NCBI GenBank assembly: GCA_964588555.1
Contig: CAZPPT010000004.1
Span: 80,176-144,175 of the forward strand
Direction: 5' to 3'
Source: JAGVWJ01 sp964588555
GTDB taxonomy: Archaea > Micrarchaeota > Micrarchaeia > Anstonellales > Bilamarchaeaceae
DNA: 64,000 nt
Shown here in pieces: positions 17,228 to 24,265 of the stretch; the stretch's first letter is position 1, and each line of letters opens with the position of its first letter. The translations under genes and the position numbers were made by a program. The notes beneath the pieces are model-generated. The model had not been told where the DNA came from and did not search any database. It saw only the letters and a program-made list of their open reading frames with translations.

Positions 17228-19054
17228 TTATGGTCGTGTATACACCATTGAACCAAGAAGTGCCTGCGGTTCCGGCACGACCAGTTTACGTACGGTAAGG
17301 TCGTTCACCCATCCGTTTGCAGCCCTCGACGGGTCAGCAACATCAAGCCCTACGAGCATATAGACATATTGTAATTGGCCAAGGGTGGCGTTATTTACTG
17401 CGGTTGAAAATACCTCGTTTGCTTCGTTCGCCCTATCAAGGCGCGATGTGTAATATGCTATTGATACTGAGTTTCCCGCATGTTTTAGGCGTACATAATA
17501 GGGCGTGCCTGCTTGTGCAATCGCACGTGAAGCGGGCGGGTTGATTGATGCAAGTTCCGGAAATGTTTGTGTGCCGCCCTGTGCTATCCGAAGCGCAAGT
17601 GCATTTTGTGCGCCGACATCTCGTCGGTACACCCCTACGCCGTTCTGGTGGTTTATTGCATCAAACCCAAGCGTATCAAAGACACCAAACATCATATAGG
17701 GGCGCGTCCCTTCGTTCTGCGTGTCGTATTGGACCGTGATGTCAAACGTAAAGCCGCCAAGCGGCCCAACGTCTTTGTATATAAACGATCCCGTTCCGGA
17801 TACGCCATTGCCCCATGGGTAATTAACGTATTGTACGCGGCCGTTTGCAATGCTAAACGCCTGTCGCGTGTTCACTTGCATAAATGCGCTTAGGTCCCTG
17901 CCTGCTGCAAATGCCACATACGTATCATGCGGGGTAAACTGGTTTGGAAGCAAGCTGCCATAGAAAAGCGCAACTGCCCAAACGTTCGGATTTCGCGTCC
18001 TAACTGCGATTTTGCTTTCCCCACCTATGCTGAGTTCCTCCGTAATGAACGGAAGCCGTTCTGCTACGGTTGCCGTTGTGCACGTGCCTTCTGTAAATAC
18101 AAGGTCAGCCAGATCCCCACGCGCGTTCGCATAATCAAAGCCAGGTGGAATAATTAGGGTGTGCGTATATCCTGCGGGGTAGCTGCCTGAAATGGCAATG
18201 TCCCTGCAAAATGGCGAGCGCGAATCTGCCCACACAACTCCGCTGTCAGGAATTCCGCCATCCGCTCCGAGGCCGCCATCAACTTCGATACCCGTATCGA
18301 TACCGGCTTCTGCAACTTCAGCATCACTCACATCGGCAGGTGAACCGTCTGCATCCTCAAACGCGTCGCTTATTTCTGCGTCCCTCTGCCCCGCCCCGTC
18401 ATGCGCCGCTTGGCTGTCGGCGATTTCCGGCACGTCTTTTAGTTCTTCCCGGTCAGGGCTCTCGTGGGCATCTTCGATTTCGGCATCACGAGCCGCGCCG
18501 TCCGGAATGTGTGCATCAACAGGCTCGTTTGCATCAGCTTCATCTTCTGCATCTCTTCGAATGTGTCCATCCTCAAGCGTATGCGCATCGGTCGTTTCGC
18601 GCGCGTCCGTTACTTCTGCATCCGGGCGGTCGGCCGCATCCCTAATGATAATGACAGTTCCGTCCTGCGGCCCACTGTCTGGCGATGGTTCGATAACCAC
18701 TGCACCGTCATCAGTTTGGGCATCTACGAGCCGTGCATCAGGTTGTTGCTCCCCTATATCTTGGCGGTCTTCATGAGGAATTGGAGCATCAGCCCCTTTG
18801 CCGGCATCTTTCCCGTAAGCATCTGGCTTTTCACTTCCTGCGTCAACACCGGCACTTGGCTCGTCTAAAACTAATGGAGGGGGGTCAAAAAAGCACCCCG
18901 TTGCCCCTACTAAAAGAAGTCCTGTAACCCTGCCCTTCATTTTTCTGAAAAATCCATTTGCAGTTTTTTTGCCTTCTTCTTGCCGGGCAGATTTTCTAAA
19001 TAGGTACATATAAAAATTGTACACCGCACTATTTAAAAAACCATATTGATTCAT
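17228..19054 (-). CDS. Exported protein with Asp/Ala-rich stalk and DUF2341-like/beta-rich head
   Basis: A 608-residue protein. Residues 39-54 (MKGRVTGLLLVGATGC) look like a bacterial-style lipoprotein signal ending in Cys; the 38 residues before it may be an extension, so the true start may be internal. Residues ~60-290 are a striking Asp/Ala/Glu-rich, low-complexity stalk with recurring DA, ADA and DAH units. Residues ~295-600 form the head, with a DUF2341-like part (YTHTLIIPPGFDYANARGDL) and a beta-rich part with YVNYPWGNGVSGTGSF and VGVYRRDVG. Asp-Ala stalks of this sort are familiar from myxobacterial lipoproteins and are unusual in archaea. TTTAAA at ~19088-19095 lies 34-41 nt upstream. 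Function unknown, likely surface adhesion or glycan binding. Confidence 0.7.
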   Translation of the reverse strand: MNQYGFLNSAVYNFYMYLFRKSARQEEGKKTANGFFRKMKGRVTGLLLVGATGCFFDPPPLVLDEPSAGVDAGSEKPDAYGKDAGKGADAPIPHEDRQDIGEQQPDARLVDAQTDDGAVVIEPSPDSGPQDGTVIIIRDAADRPDAEVTDARETTDAHTLEDGHIRRDAEDEADANEPVDAHIPDGAARDAEIEDAHESPDREELKDVPEIADSQAAHDGAGQRDAEISDAFEDADGSPADVSDAEVAEAGIDTGIEVDGGLGADGGIPDSGVVWADSRSPFCRDIAISGSYPAGYTHTLIIPPGFDYANARGDLADLVFTEGTCTTATVAERLPFITEELSIGGESKIAVRTRNPNVWAVALFYGSLLPNQFTPHDTYVAFAAGRDLSAFMQVNTRQAFSIANGRVQYVNYPWGNGVSGTGSFIYKDVGPLGGFTFDITVQYDTQNEGTRPYMMFGVFDTLGFDAINHQNGVGVYRRDVGAQNALALRIAQGGTQTFPELASINPPASRAIAQAGTPYYVRLKHAGNSVSIAYYTSRLDRANEANEVFSTAVNNATLGQLQYVYMLVGLDVADPSRAANGWVNDLTVRKLVVPEPQALLGSMVYTRP

Positions 19055-19085
19055 AATAATACACTAAAAAACAAGCGAACAATAG

Positions 19086-19097
19086 CTTTAAATAATC
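19086..19097. promoter_or_regulatory. Divergent promoter element, TATA-like CTTTAAATAATC
   Basis: The near-palindromic TTTAAA core lies between the exported-protein gene (start 19054, minus) and uS10 (start 19148, plus). It is 34-41 nt from the minus start and 50 nt from the plus start; the plus transcript would have a short leader carrying GAGGT, a Shine-Dalgarno 5 nt before the uS10 ATG. Confidence 0.45.
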
Positions 19098-19147
19098 TTG
19101 TTTGTACATTTGTATTTCTCTTCTGTTCAAATTAAAAGAGGTAGAGT

Positions 19148-19447
19148 ATGGCAAAAGCAAAAATTACATTAAGCGGAGAAAATTCAAAGGATCTCGATAA
19201 CGTCGTTACCCAGATCAAGGAACTTGCAACAATGCTTAACATGCAATTCGCAGGTCCGGTGCGGCTACCGCGAAAAAAGCTTGAGATATCATGCAGGCGC
19301 ACCCCCTGTGGTGACGGCAGTGATACCTATGAGCATTGGGAAAAGCGCATCAGCAAGCGATTGGTAGTGGTCGAAGGCGACGAGATCAAGCAGATTCTGA
19401 GGGTAAAAGTCCCTTCTAACGTGTTTGTAAAGATATTTGTAAGTTAA
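19148..19447 (+). CDS. rps10: 30S ribosomal protein uS10
   Basis: A 99-residue uS10. The diagnostic stretch is present: AGPVRLPRKKLEISCRR, then DTYEHWEKRISKRLV, then VPSNVFVKIFV. It belongs to the small-subunit head and contacts 16S helices near h39-h41. Length matches archaeal uS10. GAGGT (19138-19142) precedes the ATG. In many archaea uS10 follows EF-1A; here it is instead paired with eL41 downstream. Assignment is firm. Confidence 0.93.
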   Translation: MAKAKITLSGENSKDLDNVVTQIKELATMLNMQFAGPVRLPRKKLEISCRRTPCGDGSDTYEHWEKRISKRLVVVEGDEIKQILRVKVPSNVFVKIFVS

Positions 19448-19459
19448 TTGGTGCTTATT

Positions 19460-19573
19460 ATGGGTTCAAAACCGCGTAAATGGAAAAAGAAGAATCGCAT
19501 GCGCTGGAAATGGGTAAAGAAGCGACGAAAACGCATGAAGCGAAGGCAGAAACGAAGAGTAGGCGAATTGTAG
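19460..19573 (+). CDS. 50S ribosomal protein eL41
   Basis: A 37-codon ORF that is almost entirely Arg/Lys/Trp/Met. Its C-terminal 24 residues (MRWKWVKKRRKRMKRRQKRR...) align with the eL41 pattern MRxKWxKKRxRRxKRK. eL41 forms a single helix at the subunit interface. The start at 19460 is supported by GGTG 6 nt upstream; the internal ATG at 19499 would give the canonical ~24-residue form. It follows uS10 by 12 nt and is probably co-transcribed. Very small genes like this are easily missed. Confidence 0.82.
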   Translation: MGSKPRKWKKKNRMRWKWVKKRRKRMKRRQKRRVGEL

Positions 19574-19744
19574 TACTGGTTCTTATAAACCATCGGCAAA
19601 GAAACTGCCAATTCATTGTCCAGTAGCCGTTATCTCTTTACTCTATTTTTGGGTTTGAAATTAACAACCAGTAACTGGTTCCAAAGTTGAATGGAAAAAA
19701 TTCCTGCCCGATAGCACTTTAAACTTGTTTTACAATATACCTAC

Positions 19745-20683
19745 ATGTCATCCTGTTCAATGAGCACTAGCCCTTTCATTTCAACTGAAGAGAAGCCATC
19801 GTGGCTCAAGATCAGGATGCCGACGGGCGAGGCAGAAAAAAAGTACGAACAGGTAAAACTCCTTACCAAATCAAAGCGCCTTCATACGATTTGCGTTGAA
19901 GCGAAATGCCCAAACATGAATGAGTGCTGGAGCGGGGGAACCGCCACATTTCTTCTCATGGGCGACATCTGCACGCGCTACTGCCGTTTCTGCGCGACAA
20001 AGAGTGCACGTGCCGGAGTTCCGATGCACGACCTTGCAGATGAGCCTGAAAACCTGGCAGCCGCAGTGGATGAGATGAAGCTTGAATACATCGTGCTTAC
20101 AAGCGTTGACCGTGACGACCTTGCGGATCAGGGATCAGAACACTTTGCAAAATGTGTGCGTGCGGTAAAACAAAGGACACCCCACGTTATTGTTGAAACG
20201 CTGATCCCGGATTTTCGCGGTGACGAGTCATGCATCGCACGCGTTGCGGATGCGAAGCCGGACGTAATTTCACATAATTTGGAAACAGTACGCGAGTTAC
20301 AGGGCGGGATCCGTGATCGGCGCGCCAATTACGAGCAGTCATTATCAGTACTTGCGTCCGTAAAGCGCTTGTATCCGCATATTTTTACAAAAAGCGCGCT
20401 CATGCTTGGGCTTGGCGAGCGGGATGAACAAATCAAAGAGGCAATGGACGATTTACGCGCAATCGACTGCGACATCCTGACGTTGGGGCAGTACCTCCAG
20501 CCATCACGGCGACATTTGGCCGTCAAGGAATTTATACGCCCCGACAAGTTCAGATACTGGGAGGAAGTTGGAAAGAAAAAGGGCTTTCTCTTTGTTGCAG
20601 CGGGGCCCTTTGTACGGAGTAGCTATCGTGCCGGGGAATTTTTCATAAAAAATATTGTCAAAGGAAGGGCTGCGTCATCATGA
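19745..20683 (+). CDS. lipA: Lipoyl synthase
   Basis: A 312-residue radical SAM enzyme that inserts two sulfurs into octanoyl groups on lipoyl domains. Both clusters are visible: the auxiliary cluster CVEAKCPNMNEC (C-x4-C-x5-C, ~residues 50-61), the radical SAM motif CTRYCRFC (C-x3-C-x2-C), and the C-terminal serine ligand in RSSYRAGE. CTTTAAAC lies ~18-26 nt before the ATG at 19745; an in-frame ATG at 19760 is also possible. The LplB-like gene overlaps its stop by 4 nt (ATGA). Lipoylated targets (an oxoacid dehydrogenase or glycine cleavage H protein) are not in the window. Confidence 0.93.
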   Translation: MSSCSMSTSPFISTEEKPSWLKIRMPTGEAEKKYEQVKLLTKSKRLHTICVEAKCPNMNECWSGGTATFLLMGDICTRYCRFCATKSARAGVPMHDLADEPENLAAAVDEMKLEYIVLTSVDRDDLADQGSEHFAKCVRAVKQRTPHVIVETLIPDFRGDESCIARVADAKPDVISHNLETVRELQGGIRDRRANYEQSLSVLASVKRLYPHIFTKSALMLGLGERDEQIKEAMDDLRAIDCDILTLGQYLQPSRRHLAVKEFIRPDKFRYWEEVGKKKGFLFVAAGPFVRSSYRAGEFFIKNIVKGRAASS

Positions 20684-20961
20684 AGCACGGGAAAAATGTT
20701 TTCAAGGCAGGAAAACTCATCAAGATCGACCTTGAATACGAGTCAGTTATTCGTTCAATCAAGATCCATGGCGATTTTTTCTTGTACCCAGAGGACGGGA
20801 TCGAAAAATTGCAGGAGAAATTGGTTGGCACGGGGATCGACAGACAAAAAATTAAGGAGCGCATTGACCAAATTGTAAATGAGCTTGGACTGGAGCCATT
20901 TGGGTTTACGAGCGAGGAACTGGCGGAGGCAATCATCGGTGCCTGCAAATGGACGCCTTAA
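20680..20961 (+). CDS. Lipoate-protein ligase accessory subunit (LplB / LplA C-terminal domain)
   Basis: A 93-residue protein matching the small C-terminal domain of lipoate-protein ligase, encoded separately as LplB in archaea such as Thermoplasma. The pattern is KAGKLIKIDLEYE, then IRSIKIHGDFFLYPEDGIEKL, then a helix and a final ELAEAI. In known systems LplB binds the catalytic LplA and enables lipoyl-AMP formation. The catalytic LplA is not adjacent and is not seen in this window. ATG/TGA overlap with lipA (ATGA at 20680-20683) indicates translational coupling. Confidence 0.83.
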   Translation: MKHGKNVFKAGKLIKIDLEYESVIRSIKIHGDFFLYPEDGIEKLQEKLVGTGIDRQKIKERIDQIVNELGLEPFGFTSEELAEAIIGACKWTP

Positions 20962-21304
20962 TCGTTTGGGCAAAAATGGACAATCTTTGTTTTCCTGCGG
21001 GTCAAATCGTTCGCTTATTTTCCTTCTTTTGGTAGAAAAATACTGCGCGTTGCGGCAGGCGCGTTATTGAAAATATTAATTTTAGAAAAAATGAATTTTT
21101 GAATTTTGTTTTCTTCGTCGTAAAAATTAGTTTTTCTTATTTTTTTCGTCGCTCATTTGAATATTTTATGTTTATTGTATTTTTGCTTTTTCCCGACGTA
21201 AAATAAAAAATCGGTGATATGTTTATAAAGTTGTTATGCCGAAAAAGTTCTTTGTAATTTTCTCCCAGAAAAAAATAAACGACCAAACAAGAACAGGTGT
21301 TTTT
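20962..21304 (+). other. A/T-rich intergenic and leader region, no gene seen
   Basis: This 343-nt gap holds no convincing ORF or stable RNA. It is very T-rich on the + strand. A strong TATA-like TGTTTATAAAGTTG lies at about 21219-21231, the same TTTATAAAGTTGTT string that recurs at 23711-23724. A transcript from here would have a leader of ~55 nt before the ATG at 21305, where GGTG lies 5 nt upstream. Confidence 0.5.
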
Positions 21305-22756
21305 ATGAAAGAGCCAGCAGTTGTAACGTCAGATGTAATGCCCGCCCAGGGTGCACATGAAGTTGTGGTAGTTAAGAAAGGTTACTTAAGCAACCTCAGG
21401 AAGGAAGTGCTTGGAAGCGCTGAAGCACTTTCAGGCTCCGAAAATATCGTGCTTCGAAAACTCGGCAACCTTGCAGGGGGTGCATTGAATTCATCGGATT
21501 ACACCTCTCCGCTTGAGTCAAAGGCAGCATCGCGCATCACTGCAAACTTTTACCTTAATAAGCTCCGCCTTGAAATGTCAATGCCGCAAAGTGAATGGCG
21601 GATATTCGTCCGCGACTCCCCGGACCTGCAGGAAACCATGCTTGACCTTTTTGACATCCGCGTTGCAGAAAGTCTTATTAGGAAATCTACCGTTGACCTT
21701 GACGGACATGTGAGCCTGAGCCGCGAAGAAATCGAGTGTTTTGTCAAATCCGTGTTTTTTTCATCTGCGTATGAAAAAATCGCAGACCGTCTTCTTGGGC
21801 ATATTTTCAACGTATCCGGCTACGATGCCTGCAATGTAATATGGGGATTTTACAATAAGAAGCTCATACGGGGTGAGCGTATCATTGAACATATTGTGCT
21901 CCGTGGGGAGGCTTTTCTTGGGGCACTTATCCAGTCACTCTCAACGCTTGAAGTGCCAAACCGACAATCTATTATCGATAATTTCAGAAGCCGCGTACTT
22001 ATGGGAGAGCCGCTCATTTCTGTCATACGCGACCTCCAATTCACCTTTAATGTGCCAGTATCAGCATTGCAACAGTTACGGGACGTCATAATAAAAAACC
22101 CATACAATGCAAAGATGCTTGAAGTCGGGGTTCTTCTTCTCATGGAACATGAGAAGAGCTATCGTCCTTATGATGACTCCGTTGGGTTGGCAACACATCT
22201 CTCGAACACCGTTTGGGGCGTCTATTCAAAGGTGCGCAGGGTAGTGATAAAGCGAAGCTCTCCGCGCGCTAAGAGTTCAAGCAAAGAGCCCCCTTTTGTG
22301 TCTGCGGCTGATGCACCATCAACGCTTCAAATAACAACTAACGGAAAAAAAGGTGATAATATGAATCTTGCAAATATTTCAAGCGGCGTACAGAAACTTT
22401 GCTCACGGGTGACCGATTCGATAACCCATAAGAAATGGTCTGGCGGATACGGCACCAAGAAAAGCAGGATCATACATAAGGAAGTGGAAGAAATCAACTC
22501 CCCACGAAGCGTCATGCTGGCAAAGAATGCTCTTTCAGTTGATGATGCGTTTGATGGTTCAGATGATGAGGAGCTGCTTGGATTTGACCTTGACGCGCTT
22601 TTGGCACCGGCAGGTTATTCGCTTGCCCCCAATACGCGCCAAAGCGACCTTAAGCACTACTTTGCAGGCCTGCCGCCGCTCAACCAATTGACGCTTTCCA
22701 AATACCATATGGCATTGCAGCATGCAAAAAGCGACGGCTTGATTGTGCGGGGATAA
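21305..22756 (+). CDS. Uncharacterised 483-residue protein
   Basis: I do not recognise this protein. Start at 21305 is chosen because ACAGGTG precedes it and because an earlier ATG (21236) lies only ~5 nt after the TATA box, too close to be in the transcript. Residues ~20-310 are mostly helical with regular hydrophobic spacing. Residues ~311-350 are a Ser/Lys-rich linker, and the C-terminal ~130 residues are a mixture ending in a short acidic patch (SDDEELLGFDLDALL, ~residue 415) and an amphipathic helix. No signal peptide, membrane helix or catalytic motif. Could be a scaffold or a lineage-specific regulator. Confidence 0.6.
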   Translation: MKEPAVVTSDVMPAQGAHEVVVVKKGYLSNLRKEVLGSAEALSGSENIVLRKLGNLAGGALNSSDYTSPLESKAASRITANFYLNKLRLEMSMPQSEWRIFVRDSPDLQETMLDLFDIRVAESLIRKSTVDLDGHVSLSREEIECFVKSVFFSSAYEKIADRLLGHIFNVSGYDACNVIWGFYNKKLIRGERIIEHIVLRGEAFLGALIQSLSTLEVPNRQSIIDNFRSRVLMGEPLISVIRDLQFTFNVPVSALQQLRDVIIKNPYNAKMLEVGVLLLMEHEKSYRPYDDSVGLATHLSNTVWGVYSKVRRVVIKRSSPRAKSSSKEPPFVSAADAPSTLQITTNGKKGDNMNLANISSGVQKLCSRVTDSITHKKWSGGYGTKKSRIIHKEVEEINSPRSVMLAKNALSVDDAFDGSDDEELLGFDLDALLAPAGYSLAPNTRQSDLKHYFAGLPPLNQLTLSKYHMALQHAKSDGLIVRG

Positions 22757-22852
22757 GTAAAAAATAGCGAAAAATTAATCTATATTTTCTCACTCGCCAA
22801 AAGATTTTAATTCTCAAGCTGCTTTCGCAGTTTGCTCTTTCGAGCAAAGGAA

Positions 22853-23569
22853 ATGAAAACGAAGATAAATGTTAACTATAACAAATATGCCATGGATGAA
22901 AAATTAGCTGAGCTTATTGGTATTCTTTTAGGAGATGGATGTATCAGTACCTATCATTGTAAATCAGGTAACAAAGGACAAACCCAATACCGAATAAAAA
23001 TAACCCTTAATGCAATTAAAGATTTAGAATACTCAAATTATGTGAGTACTCTACTTGAACACATATTTAAGCAAAAACCAAAAATTTATTTTAGAAAGGA
23101 TGAGAATACCTTAGATATATACCTACTGGGAAAGCAACATGTAGATTTTCTACTTAATCTTGGTATGACCTTATCTCCTAAATGGGCTAGGGCTCAGATA
23201 CCAAAAGAATTTATTTTGCCCCCACTAGATAAATTTGTAGTTCGGGGATACGCTGATACAGATGGATGTATCTGTAATGTAAATAATAACGGTATTCGTT
23301 ATCCCCGAATTGAAATGAAAATTTGTCCTTCTCCAATGCAATCTCAGTTTATTCAAATTCTTAAGAATAATGGATTTGAACCTCAAATAAACAAACTTGA
23401 AAGAGGTAAAATACGAATTGCGCTTTCTGGGATGAAGAAATTAAAGAAATGGTTAGACTTAATCGGCTTTTCTAATAAGAGAAATATAACTATGGCAGAA
23501 TATTTTATAAAAGAAATAGCGGGAGGTAGATTTGAACTACCGACCTTTACCCATGCTTTAGATAAATAA
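22853..23569 (+). CDS. LAGLIDADG homing endonuclease
   Basis: A 238-residue protein with two LAGLIDADG motifs: LAELIGILLGDGCIS near the start (~residue 17) and VVRGYADTDGCICN (~130). In this family the acidic residues at the end of each motif bind the metal and cut DNA. Composition is much more A/T-rich than neighbouring genes, a sign of transfer. Translation is taken from the ATG at 22853; a TTG at 22832 is possible. Two small hairpins (GCTGC-TTTC-GCAG and TTTGCTC-TTTC-GAGCAAA) sit just upstream. The last ~17 codons run antisense through the 3' part of the initiator tRNA gene and stop inside its second intron. It may once have been intron-encoded. Confidence 0.85.
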   Translation: MKTKINVNYNKYAMDEKLAELIGILLGDGCISTYHCKSGNKGQTQYRIKITLNAIKDLEYSNYVSTLLEHIFKQKPKIYFRKDENTLDIYLLGKQHVDFLLNLGMTLSPKWARAQIPKEFILPPLDKFVVRGYADTDGCICNVNNNGIRYPRIEMKICPSPMQSQFIQILKNNGFEPQINKLERGKIRIALSGMKKLKKWLDLIGFSNKRNITMAEYFIKEIAGGRFELPTFTHALDK

Positions 23570-23678
23570 TCTTCTAAATGCATTTCGGGTTATGAGCTTC
23601 GTCCCAAACCTTTAGTAAACTTATAATAAATACCTAAAAGTTCGGTCCGACGGGAACTCCAGGCTCCCCCATCCCGCT
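23517..23678 (-). tRNA. Initiator tRNA-Met (CAU) with two introns
   Basis: Read on the minus strand, AGCGGGA (23678-23672) pairs with TCCCGCT (23524-23518), giving an A1-U72 pair; the T arm is GGTAG-TTCAAAT-CTACC (23541-23525) and the anticodon loop CTCATAA lies at 23596-23590 (CAT at 23594-23592). The 3' anticodon stem CCCGA needs TCGGG, but TCGG (ending 23647) and the next G (23597) are separated by 49 nt (23646-23598). A second 38-nt block (23584-23547) lies between CCCGA and the variable loop AGGTC. Removing both leaves a normal 75-nt tRNA with the GGG/CCC anticodon stem of initiators. Each block has its own stem (CTTTTAG/CTAAAGG; TTTAGA/TCTAAA). CCA is not encoded. Boundaries are inferred from the tRNA fold; bulge-helix-bulge details were not fully resolved. 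Confidence 0.88.
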
Positions 23679-23710
23679 TTTAATAAGGATTATATTTATA
23701 TTGCCAATCC

Positions 23711-23718
23711 TTTATAAA
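23711..23718. promoter_or_regulatory. Palindromic TATA element between initiator tRNA and the 177-residue ORF
   Basis: TTTATAAA is a perfect palindrome lying 33-40 nt upstream of tRNA base 1 on the minus strand. On the plus strand it lies 14-21 nt before ATG 23732 and 26-33 nt before the in-frame ATG 23744. It could serve both directions. A second TATA-like stretch for the tRNA (TATAAATATA, 23691-23700) is nearer to the gene. Confidence 0.5.
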
Positions 23719-23731
23719 GTTGTTGATATGT

Positions 23732-24265
23732 ATGGCTGGCAAAATGAAAGGCAGTGAAGGAACTGGCGCTAAAATTATCAGCTTAGGCGAAAGACGGGAA
23801 ACTCCATTTCGTGCACGAAGCCCCTCCCCTGAAATTTCGAGAATTTCGGCAATGCAGGTAATTTCTGAAATTCAAGGCATTTTAGCTGAGTGGGCTGAAG
23901 ATGTTCAGCAAGCACTCAGGATTCCCAGAGACGGCCTATTTAAGCGTAGGGATCAGGATGGCGCCACATTGTATTCTTCTGACGACCAATTCACCATTAC
24001 ATCAGTCATTAACTTATTTAGTGGGGCATTGGAAGTGCCTTCAAAACTTCCGGACTATGGATTTGCCATTTATGAAACACCTGGCAGCACATACTTTGTT
24101 CTTTTTGATTCAGAGCGAAACATCTGTATTCGCCAAAAAATCATGCGTACCTTAGTCAATCCGGCAAATGCAACCTGGGCCGACGTTGCCCGTACAATTA
24201 CTTATGCGGAAAAGCAAGCGAGCACAAGCGGACAAACGGCTCTTGTCGACAAAGAATCGTTTTAA
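23732..24265 (+). CDS. Uncharacterised 177-residue protein
   Basis: Not recognised. A soluble protein with a basic, low-complexity first ~40 residues, a helix (VISEIQGILAEWAEDVQQAL) and then a beta-rich middle (YGFAIYETPGSTYFVLFDSE). ATG 23732 is the first ATG; ATG 23744 is better spaced from the TTTATAAA box for a leaderless mRNA, which would remove four residues. Its stop overlaps the end of the giant minus-strand gene by 4 nt (convergent). No motif suggests a function. Confidence 0.55.
   Translation: MAGKMKGSEGTGAKIISLGERRETPFRARSPSPEISRISAMQVISEIQGILAEWAEDVQQALRIPRDGLFKRRDQDGATLYSSDDQFTITSVINLFSGALEVPSKLPDYGFAIYETPGSTYFVLFDSERNICIRQKIMRTLVNPANATWADVARTITYAEKQASTSGQTALVDKESF

Noticed and set aside
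18192..18776. Ser/Ala-rich ORF opposite the Asp/Ala stalk
   Set aside because: It is the mirror of the GAC/GCA-rich stalk codons; low complexity and no start signals.
19574..19744. Small RNA between eL41 and lipA
   Set aside because: Contains two short hairpins (GGCA..TGCC; AACCAG-TAA-CTGGTT) but no C/D box pair, H/ACA box or tRNA features; more likely terminator plus promoter.
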